From: Candidatus Cloacimonadota bacterium
GTDB lineage: Bacteria; Cloacimonadota; Cloacimonadia; Cloacimonadales; Cloacimonadaceae
NCBI GenBank assembly: GCA_023421135.1
Contig: JAEZUG010000053.1
Location: forward strand, 1-26,890
Reading direction: 5' to 3'
Length of the DNA stretch: 26,890 nt
A model generated the notes under the pieces. It was given only the letters and a program-made list of their open reading frames with translations, was not told the DNA's origin and searched no databases. A program made the translations under genes and the position numbers. Of the stretch, positions 21,295 to 26,890 are shown piece after piece; within the stretch, counting starts at the first letter, position 1, and each line of letters starts with the position of its first letter.

Positions 21295-22599
21295 ATGAGA
21301 ATCAGGACTTTACTTTTTGCACTCTTACTGATCAGCGTCGCCAGTCTGGCGGGAACGAATCTGCTGGATCTGGGCGGTAGCTGGGATGGCAAGATCGCTG
21401 TATCAGGTCTCGAGATTGGGATTGAAGTGGATTTTGCCGCTTCGGAACCACTCACCGGGAGCATCTCCATTCCAATGCAAGGCTTGCACAATGCCGAGCT
21501 CAGGATCTTGGAGCACACAGAAGACGCCATCACTTTCATGTTGCCAGTTCCGGGCGCTGATGCTGTGTTCCACGGTAACCGTGAAGCAAATGTTCTCTCT
21601 GGAAGCTTCGCGCAAGCTGGCATGACCGGGACATTCACCCTGAGTAAACTGGATAATGCCCGTGTGGCTCCGCCCGTGGGACAATTTGTTCCCCAGGGTT
21701 GCACCGAAGAAGCCGTGAATCTGGATACAGGCAGTGGTGTCCTCAAAGCTAGCCTGATGCTTCCCAGTGACAATAGCAAACGCACTGTGGTGTTGATCGT
21801 TGCGGGCTCTGGCCCAACGGATAGAGATGGCAATTCCGGTCTGCTTCCTGCCAAGAATAACTCTCTTTTGATGCTGGCAGCCGGTCTGGCAGAGAATGGT
21901 ATTGCCAGCCTGCGCTATGATAAACGTGGCGTGGGGGATAGTTTTGCTGCCATGGTCGAGCAGAGCGAACTCCGGATCGGCACCTATGCCGGAGACGTTG
22001 CAGCTTGGGTTCGCCTTCTGAAGTCAGATGGCAGGTTCGACCACGTGGTGGTGTTGGGGCACAGCGAAGGCTCTCTTCTGGGTCTGAGCTCTGCTCAGGA
22101 GACAGCCCCCGATGCCTTTATCTCTCTGGCAGGACCGGGACGCAATTTTGCTGATCTGCTGCGTTCACAGCTCCTGCGGGAAGGTTCCGGCTTCGAAGCC
22201 GGGGATATTGACCATATCCTGAGTGAGATTCGGGCAGGACGCTTGGTGGATGAGATCCCGGACGGCTTGATAAGTGTGTTCAACCAGTCAGTGCAGCCCT
22301 ATCTGACTTCTTCCTTTGCCCTCAGTCCCACAGCTCTGATCTCGACTCTGGAGATCCCGGTTCTGATCTTGCAGGGAGATCACGACATTCAGGTGAGTCT
22401 TGAGGATGCAGAGCTATTGCACAATGCCTGCCCCACGGCAGAATACCGCCTGATCCATGGTATGAACCATGTGCTGAAGCCCGCCCCCGAAGACTTGGCG
22501 GAAAACATGGCTACCTACTACCAGCCTGATCTGCCGCTGGCAGAAGGCTTGATCGATGCCATCACCGGATTCATTGGTCAGAAGCTGCTTGGACACTGA
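21295..22599 (+). CDS. Exported alpha/beta hydrolase (serine hydrolase, S33-like)
   Basis: The 434-residue protein has a signal peptide (1-19), a small beta domain (about 25-118, GGSWDGKIAVSG to GTFTLSKL), then an alpha/beta-hydrolase domain. The oxyanion region is VAGSGPTDRDGN (169-180). The catalytic set is S257 in LGHSEGS, D364 in LQGDHDIQV and H392 in GMNHVLK. This two-domain layout is common in periplasmic esterase or peptidase-like proteins; the substrate is not predictable. The gene heads an operon with sdpR-like and sdpI-like genes (10-bp gap, then 4-bp overlap). GAAGGAG sits 5 nt before the ATG. Confidence 0.9.
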   Translation: MRIRTLLFALLLISVASLAGTNLLDLGGSWDGKIAVSGLEIGIEVDFAASEPLTGSISIPMQGLHNAELRILEHTEDAITFMLPVPGADAVFHGNREANVLSGSFAQAGMTGTFTLSKLDNARVAPPVGQFVPQGCTEEAVNLDTGSGVLKASLMLPSDNSKRTVVLIVAGSGPTDRDGNSGLLPAKNNSLLMLAAGLAENGIASLRYDKRGVGDSFAAMVEQSELRIGTYAGDVAAWVRLLKSDGRFDHVVVLGHSEGSLLGLSSAQETAPDAFISLAGPGRNFADLLRSQLLREGSGFEAGDIDHILSEIRAGRLVDEIPDGLISVFNQSVQPYLTSSFALSPTALISTLEIPVLILQGDHDIQVSLEDAELLHNACPTAEYRLIHGMNHVLKPAPEDLAENMATYYQPDLPLAEGLIDAITGFIGQKLLGH

Positions 22600-22609
22600 G
22601 GAATTCATC

Positions 22610-22888
22610 ATGTCCGATTCCTTTTTCAAAGCCATAGCCGATGCCAATCGCAGGAAGATTCTCTTTCTGTTGAAGAAGAACCATACTATGACTGTGACAG
22701 AGATTGCTGCTCATTTCAACCTGGCTGTGCCTACTCTGAGCGAGCACCTCAAGGTTCTGCGCAATGCAGATCTGGTCTTTGCAGAGAAGAAACAGCAGTT
22801 TGTGCACTACAGTCTCAATACCACAGTCTTTGAAGACATAATCAATTGGATTACAGACCTAATAGATACAAGCGAGGAACAAAAATGA
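22610..22888 (+). CDS. ArsR-family repressor, SdpR-like
   Basis: ATG at 22610 has GAGGAA ahead and starts the conserved domain; an in-frame upstream ATG lies within the hydrolase gene. The 92 residues make up one winged-helix domain: FKAIADANRRKILFLL, then TVTEIAAHFNLAVPTLSEHLKVLR as the helix-turn-helix, and a wing with KKQQFVHYSLN. There are no metal-binding cysteines (no ELCVCDL-type motif), which fits the metal-independent SdpR/autorepressor branch. In Bacillus, SdpR represses sdpRI and is titrated by SdpI at the membrane. The next gene here is sdpI-like with a 4-bp ATGA overlap, so the same pair is present. Confidence 0.9.
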   Translation: MSDSFFKAIADANRRKILFLLKKNHTMTVTEIAAHFNLAVPTLSEHLKVLRNADLVFAEKKQQFVHYSLNTTVFEDIINWITDLIDTSEEQK

Positions 22889-23550
22889 AACGTGTGTTGT
22901 TGTTTAAGTGGTCACTACTGCTGCTGGTTGTATATCTGGTGGCAAGCCTTTACTTCTTCATCATCACTCCTGCCGGAGCAGAGGTTCCCATGCACTGGAA
23001 CATAAAGAACGAGATTGACGGCTGGATCACCAAAGAGGCTCATCTTCCTCTGGGAATAGGGCTCTTGGTGGGTATTTGGGCGATGATCTTTCTGATGCCT
23101 TACTACTCTCCCTGGTACAAGAGCTACGGCGACCGGAACGAGAAGATTATGCCAGCTCTGGCCACCATTATGGTTGTCTGTCTGGGAGCCTTGAATCTAT
23201 ATTCCCAATATGTGGCATACAAGGGAGGAGAGCCGCAGGGAGTGACGGTGATCCTGATCATCATTGGAGTGCTGATGCTGGGCTTGGGAAATCTGATGCC
23301 CAAGATACCCAAGAACTACTTTATGGGAATAAAGACTCCCTGGACTCTGAGCCACGAAGATATCTGGCATCGTACGCACCGCCTGGGCGGCTTGCTCTTC
23401 TTCCTGAGTGGTATCATACTGATAGCCAAAGGCTTCATTAGTTCTTCCTATGAAGTTCTGCATCTGGTCTCGGCCATCGTGGTGCTGATTATGCTGCTCT
23501 ATCCTCTGCCTTATTCGTTCCTGCTTTACAAGAAGCTGAAGAAGAGCTGA
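22885..23550 (+). CDS. SdpI/DUF1648-family membrane protein
   Basis: The ATG at 22885 overlaps the repressor stop codon (ATGA). The 221-residue protein has about six hydrophobic segments. After helix 1, VPMHWNIKNEIDGW is the DUF1648 signature (P-x-H-W-N...G/E-x-x-D). The later GNLMPKIPKNYFMGIKTPWT, then SHEDIWHRTHRLGG, is the SdpI-domain signature. In Bacillus SdpI gives immunity to the SdpC toxin and signals to SdpR. No SdpC-like toxin gene is visible here, so sensing of membrane stress or of foreign toxins is a likelier role (inference). The stop codon is the first part of a long hairpin (23546-23596). Confidence 0.92.
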   Translation: MKRVLLFKWSLLLLVVYLVASLYFFIITPAGAEVPMHWNIKNEIDGWITKEAHLPLGIGLLVGIWAMIFLMPYYSPWYKSYGDRNEKIMPALATIMVVCLGALNLYSQYVAYKGGEPQGVTVILIIIGVLMLGLGNLMPKIPKNYFMGIKTPWTLSHEDIWHRTHRLGGLLFFLSGIILIAKGFISSSYEVLHLVSAIVVLIMLLYPLPYSFLLYKKLKKS

Positions 23551-23596
23551 CGCTCTTAGTTAATAGTGAAAAGTTAATAGTTAACAGCGTGTCAGC
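23546..23596. repeat. Hairpin enclosing four heptads between convergent genes
   Basis: GCTGAC-GCT (23546-23554) can pair with AGC-GT-GTCAGC (23586-23596) around four tandem heptads, AGTTAAT, AGTGAAA, AGTTAAT and AGTTAAC (23558-23585). The stem starts inside the sdpI-like stop codon. It lies between convergent genes and may limit transcription from both sides. Confidence 0.65.
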
Positions 23597-23621
23597 CCAG
23601 GACATAAAAGAGCTTTAGGCC

Positions 23622-24563
23622 TTACAGCAATACCAGCCGCTTGCTGAAGCTCTTTTGCAAGCCTGAAACCTGCAAGTAATACACGCCTGGGGCAAGTTCT
23701 GCACGTTGCAGTTCGAGCTCCAGGCTTTGTTTTCCTGCTCTTAAGGCTGGATAATCCCAGCTTTGCACCAGCTGTCCGCGCAGATTATAGAGATTAACCG
23801 AAACGCGGGAATCCTCTGCCAAGTCCAGGTCAAGGGCTGCTCTGTCCCGGGCTGGATTGGGATAGAGCCGTGGCTCCGGAGCGGGATAGGTATCGGCGGA
23901 GTTCGTCACAGCTTCTGCCTCTTCCAAGACGTAGAGCATACCGCCATTGAGTGTGTTGCTATAAGCAGTCAGACCATAGGGGCGCGTCTCCCACTGATAA
24001 CAATCGTAGCTCAAAGATGTGGTGGTGTAATGATACTTCACACAGAGAGCCTCAAACGTTCCCAGCGGAGTGGTGAGACTTCCCTCGGAGATCACTTCTC
24101 CGGCAACTGTATAGCTGCCATAGGTCCAGGAATGAGTGCCTTGCCAGGTCTTTCCCAGGAAGTGTGGCAGTCCCATGGGCAGGGGAGGGCTCCAGATCAG
24201 ATTAGGCGAGCCTGTGTAGCCAATCTGCAGGAGATCGGAGCCATTGTTCTGATAGTACATATAGCCTGTGTTACCATAGCCATTGATCAGTTGATCGTAA
24301 TAAATGCAGATATTGGCATTAGTAAAACCAGGAACACCACTTACCGCAGAGAAGCTTTCGTGCACATACCCCGTGGATGGCATGGCGAAGCTCCAGCTCT
24401 TGCCGCTACCACTGGTGAGATCAGTTGAGTTCTGATTCCAGACTCCCTGACGATAGTTACGGGTCAAACCCGGTTCATACCCGAAATGAGTAGTTTCGAT
24501 AGTAATGCCCAGCAAAGACATACAAATAGTGAGCAGCAATGCAATTTGAACTATGGCTTTCAT
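23622..24563 (-). CDS. Secreted protein with C-terminal sorting domain
   Basis: The 313-residue protein has a signal peptide (1-19). Residues 20-225 form an unrecognised domain rich in Tyr, Gly, Ser and Thr (GNTGYMYYQNNGSDLLQIGY, then TPLGTFEALCVKYHYTTT). The TPLGTFEA-VKY segment resembles the repeated strands of some lipoprotein and DUF3108-like beta folds; this is tentative. There are three cysteines after the signal region. Residues 230-313 are a sorting-like domain: LYPNPARDRAAL, NLYNLRGQLVQSW, GVYYLQV and a KRLVLL end. It is monocistronic, with AGAGGAT ahead of the ATG, and converges on the sdpI-like gene. Confidence 0.82.
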   Translation of the reverse strand: MKAIVQIALLLTICMSLLGITIETTHFGYEPGLTRNYRQGVWNQNSTDLTSGSGKSWSFAMPSTGYVHESFSAVSGVPGFTNANICIYYDQLINGYGNTGYMYYQNNGSDLLQIGYTGSPNLIWSPPLPMGLPHFLGKTWQGTHSWTYGSYTVAGEVISEGSLTTPLGTFEALCVKYHYTTTSLSYDCYQWETRPYGLTAYSNTLNGGMLYVLEEAEAVTNSADTYPAPEPRLYPNPARDRAALDLDLAEDSRVSVNLYNLRGQLVQSWDYPALRAGKQSLELELQRAELAPGVYYLQVSGLQKSFSKRLVLL

Positions 24564-24697
24564 GATCTATCCTCTATGCGAAATATTTATCTGATCTTCT
24601 GTGGATGTTGAAGCATAAATCATTCCGTAAAAGGATGGAACCGCTCTGAGAATCACAAACACTACCCCGAAAGGAAACCGTGAAGTGTCTCTGGTGC

Positions 24698-24736
24698 AAA
24701 AAAGAAAAGGGGAAGAAGGCCTTAGCTTTCTTCCCC
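24698..24736 (-). terminator. Rho-independent terminator of the ompA-like gene
   Basis: On the minus strand, GGGGAAGAA (24736-24728) pairs with TTCTTCCCC (24717-24709) in a perfect 9-bp stem with a 10-nt loop, followed by the T-rich tail TTTTCTTTTTT. It begins about 20 bp after the stop codon of the OmpA-family gene. Confidence 0.9.
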
Positions 24737-24757
24737 AAGTGATCAAAAGACCGGAGA

Positions 24758-26248
24758 TTAATCTACGATCTGGAATTCTATTCTGCGGTTAAGCTGACGT
24801 CCTTCCGGAGTGTCATTGGTGGAGCGAGGCTGAGTGAGCCCACGTCCTTCAGCACTCAGGCGTTCAGCATTGATACCACGAGTGATCAGCCACTGACGCA
24901 CAGAAGCGGCACGTCTTTGAGAAAGAGACATGTTGCTGGCGGCGCTACCGACGTTATCGGTGTGGCCAATGATCAGCACTTTCACTTCAGGATTGGCCGT
25001 CAAAGCAGTGTAGGCACGCTCCAGGATCTCCGTGGAGGCAGGAAGGATATCGGCAGAGCCGGTGGCAAAGAGGATGCCTTCCAGAGAGAAGGTTGCACCC
25101 TGTCTCAGATCCAGCACGTCGTCTCTGGGATCCAGAGGATCATTGTTATCTGCTACTTCGGCGCCATCTTCCTTGGTTCCACCATCGGTGTCCTTGGAAA
25201 GCGGATTGGTGCGATGAGTATTCACTTCAGCACCGTCGTTCAAGCCATCACCATCGGTATCCGCGACAGCAGGATTGGTGCGATGAGTATTCACTTCAGC
25301 ACCGTCGTTCAAGCCATCACCATCAGTATCTGCGACAGCGGGATTGGTGCGATGAGTATTCACTTCAGCACCGTCGTTCAAGCCATCACCATCAGTATCT
25401 GCGACAGCAGGATTGGTGCGATGAGTATTCACTTCAGCACCGTCGTTCAGGCCATCACCATCGGAATCTGCAATAGTGGAGGCGGTGTTGTAGATATTAA
25501 TCTCATCGACATCCGGCAAGCCATCACGATCTGTATCAATGGCTCTGGGATCCTGTTGGATCACCGGAGGTTCCTGACGTGTAACAGGAGGAGCGACGGG
25601 AGGCGTGACAGGGCGTTGAGTCACAGGGGGAGTGGTCACCACAGGGGCAGGCTGAACCGGCCTGGGCTGAGGGGTGGTGCCGATATCGGAGAATTGCAGA
25701 CCAACAGTCAGGCCATAGAAGCCGTCCTGCTTCTTCCCGGAGAAGAAATTGCCATCATCGTTGCCACGAACAGCATAGTCCAAGTTGTCGGTATTGGCAA
25801 GATTATAGCCCAGAGCCACTTCCATCAGCATACCGGGTTTAAGATTGGTCTGAAAACCAATTCCAAAAGGATACATGGGTGCGGAATCCAGAGCGCGGCC
25901 GGTGAGATCTACCGTGGCACCATAGCCTGCATAGATGAAGGGGGAAAACTTCTCGGTGCGGTAGGGGCGGAAATAGAGCCGAAGATCGCTGGAAACGGCG
26001 TTATTAGTATATTTCTGAGAAGCATGCAGTCTGTTGTAACCAAGTCCAAAGCGAGTCATAAATATGGGGAAGACGTCAAACTGTAGATAGCCTCTGGCCG
26101 TAGGCCCGATGTTTTCTGCGCTGCCCTGGTTATCTCCCCGGGTAAGTCCCAGGTCAAAACCATAACTCCAATCCGGGCTGGTGTAAGCGGCAAATGCTGA
26201 GCCTGCCACCAGCAGGAGTAGTACAACAATGAATAACCTTGTTTTCAT
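24758..26248 (-). CDS. OmpA-family outer-membrane protein with thrombospondin type 3 repeats
   Basis: The 496-residue protein has a signal peptide (1-20) and an N-terminal beta-barrel (about 21-190, with FRPYRTEKFSPFIYAGYGA). A Pro-rich linker follows (about 193-232), then calcium-type repeats (about 236-375). The C-terminal OmpA domain (about 380-496) binds peptidoglycan: GILFATGSADI, GHTDNVGS, MSLSQRRAASVRQWL and LNRRIEF. The repeats have DxDGDGLxDGAE motifs, with four nearly identical 23-residue copies flanked by one degenerate copy on each side. It would tie the outer membrane to the cell wall, with a calcium-stiffened spacer. AAGGAG lies 8 nt before the ATG. The promoter is probably at 26419-26446. 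Confidence 0.95.
   Translation of the reverse strand: MKTRLFIVVLLLLVAGSAFAAYTSPDWSYGFDLGLTRGDNQGSAENIGPTARGYLQFDVFPIFMTRFGLGYNRLHASQKYTNNAVSSDLRLYFRPYRTEKFSPFIYAGYGATVDLTGRALDSAPMYPFGIGFQTNLKPGMLMEVALGYNLANTDNLDYAVRGNDDGNFFSGKKQDGFYGLTVGLQFSDIGTTPQPRPVQPAPVVTTPPVTQRPVTPPVAPPVTRQEPPVIQQDPRAIDTDRDGLPDVDEINIYNTASTIADSDGDGLNDGAEVNTHRTNPAVADTDGDGLNDGAEVNTHRTNPAVADTDGDGLNDGAEVNTHRTNPAVADTDGDGLNDGAEVNTHRTNPLSKDTDGGTKEDGAEVADNNDPLDPRDDVLDLRQGATFSLEGILFATGSADILPASTEILERAYTALTANPEVKVLIIGHTDNVGSAASNMSLSQRRAASVRQWLITRGINAERLSAEGRGLTQPRSTNDTPEGRQLNRRIEFQIVD
25199..25475 (-). repeat. Four tandem 69-bp repeats within the ompA-like gene
   Basis: The period is exactly 69 bp: the sequence GCGATGAG recurs at 25211, 25280, 25349 and 25418. 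Copies differ at only a few bases (for example CGGTATCC against CAGTATCT). Each codes for 23 residues with one DxDGDGLNDGAE calcium loop. Such near-identity at DNA level points to recent duplication or homogenisation. Confidence 0.93.
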
Positions 26249-26507
26249 AACTTTTTCTCCTTGTTTTTCTTGTTATCATAAAAAAACTTTGCATCGCAGG
26301 GGTCGGAATCCATCCTTCCATTGTAGGCCAGACAGGACTGTTGCAAAGCTAAGTGTCTGTCTTGCCGAAGATACGCACAACTAAACCGGGACGGAAGTCA
26401 ACGCATACGTCAAATAACAGAATAAGCAGTAACAATAACTTGTCAAGTTCTTTCCACAGCTCGAAGCAGTTATATTGCTTAATCTGTATGGAAAAAAATG
26501 CTCAAGG
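26249..26507 (-). promoter_or_regulatory. Promoter and long leader of the ompA-like gene
   Basis: On the minus strand, TTGACA (26441-26446) and TATTCT (26419-26424) are 16 bp apart, giving a likely promoter and a leader of about 160 nt. Within the leader, CTTTGCA (26348-26342) can pair with TGCAAAG (26293-26287), directly followed by TTTTTT, which looks like an attenuator, although the enclosed loop is large (about 48 nt). AAGGAG follows before the ATG. No gene is visible in this stretch. Confidence 0.5.
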
Positions 26508-26728
26508 AGTGAACAGGGAGCAGTGATTAGGGATTAGAGAGTGAGTTTGGAGCTGGGAGATTAAAGGGTTGTGGCCGCAGGGGCAGGGCAGGTTGCGGGC
26601 AGACACACAGGTCTGCCTCTTCTGGTTAATAGTGAAAAGTTAATGGTGAATATAGCGTAGCCGCAGTCTCCCAGCTTCACGATTACCGGACTTGTCACTC
26701 GTCACTAGCTGTTCACTGTTCACTAAAA
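26508..26728. repeat. Heptanucleotide tract and CTGGGAGA-bounded composite module, copy B
   Basis: Five heptads stand at 26508-26542 (AGTGAAC, AGGGAGC, AGTGATT, AGGGATT, AGAGAGT). The module runs from CTGGGAGA (26553-26560) to TCTCCCAG (26667-26674). It contains a hairpin GGCAGAC-ACACAG-GTCTGCC (26598-26617) and four heptads (26624-26651). After it come CCAGCTTCAC and heptads TGTCACT, CGTCACT, GTTCACT and GTTCACT (26693-26724). No gene is visible. Confidence 0.8.
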
Positions 26729-26729
26729 G

Positions 26730-26822
26730 AGCACGCATAGGAAACCCATCTCATACCCATAAGACACGCATGAATTTACATGGGTGTCACATGGGTGTCA
26801 CATGGGTGTCTCATGCGTGTCT
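26730..26822 (+). repeat. 93-bp dyad element, copy 3
   Basis: Left units AGCACGCATAG, GAAACCCATCT, CATACCCATAA and GACACGCATGA (26730-26773) are followed by the spacer ATTTA (26774-26778) and right units CATGGGTGTCA twice, CATGGGTGTCT and CATGCGTGTCT (26779-26822). Both outermost units carry the GCG variant. It has the same length and layout as copies 1 and 2. Confidence 0.92.
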
Positions 26823-26826
26823 TATC

Positions 26827-26890
26827 AGTTAGAAGGGAGAAGTTAGAAGGGAGAAGTTAGAAGGGAGAAGTTAGAAGGGAGAAGTTAGAA
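26827..26890 (+). repeat. Tandem 14-bp (2 x 7) repeat running off the window
   Basis: The heptads AGTTAGA and AGGGAGA alternate without a single change: nine heptads from 26827 to 26889, continuing past the window end. It follows dyad copy 3 directly. The perfect repetition suggests recent expansion by slippage. Confidence 0.95.

Noticed and set aside
22885..23550. Evidence for a complete toxin-immunity (SdpABC) system
   Set aside because: Only the repressor and SdpI-like genes are present; no SdpA, SdpB or SdpC homologue can be seen in the window.
24917..26086. Long plus-strand open frame of 389 codons with internal repeats
   Set aside because: It is the antisense shadow of the OmpA/TSP3 gene; its repeats are the complement of the 69-bp units and it has no ribosome site or domain.

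Overview
The window holds 22 protein-coding genes and one gene remnant; I see no tRNA, rRNA, CRISPR array, integrase or transposase. Base composition is moderate and intergenic spaces are repeat-rich. Three intact secreted proteins and the remnant end in a sorting-like C-terminal domain (YPNPF-type start, IYNLRGQ-type core, GIYLYK-type end, basic tail). Together with large beta-barrel proteins, an Omp28-like thioredoxin family and an OmpA/TSP3 protein, this points to a Gram-negative member of the FCB group, most likely Cloacimonadota (an inference; no phylogenetic marker gene was available to test it).

Region 1 (199-6545, minus strand) is a tight five-gene operon behind a very good sigma70-type promoter. 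It encodes DsbD, an Omp28-like lipoprotein with CPNC, a TlpA-like thioredoxin with CNPC, a beta-barrel with a C-X4-C pair near its C-terminus, and a secreted CGTC protein with a sorting domain. It reads as a complete thiol-electron route from cytoplasm through periplasm to the outer membrane and cell surface. It is followed by an EamA transporter, a truncated sorting-domain remnant, a small beta-sandwich protein, a DUF3788 protein and an eight-helix membrane protein.

Region 2 (10205-18740, plus strand) is an envelope and signalling cluster: single-domain response regulator, FemAB-like acyltransferase, D-Ala-D-Ala ligase, unknown secreted protein, FecR-domain protein, 801-residue Ig/barrel protein, a strong terminator, then a CHASE2 adenylate cyclase of class IIIb type.

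Region 3 (18741-24757) has a long repeat-filled gap, a secreted OB-fold protein with sorting domain, an operon of alpha/beta hydrolase, SdpR-like ArsR repressor and SdpI-like membrane protein preceded by twin candidate operators, and a convergent secreted protein. Region 4 (24698-26890, minus strand) is an OmpA protein with near-identical 69-bp calcium-type repeats, followed upstream by another repeat-filled gap.

The non-coding DNA is the second main point of interest. A 93-bp element occurs three times, each copy built as four 11-bp units, a 5-nt spacer and four inverted 11-bp units. Around two of these copies, and in three other gaps, lie tandem degenerate heptanucleotides of the form AG(T/G)(T/G)ANN, and two gaps carry a CTGGGAGA...TCTCCCAG-bounded module.
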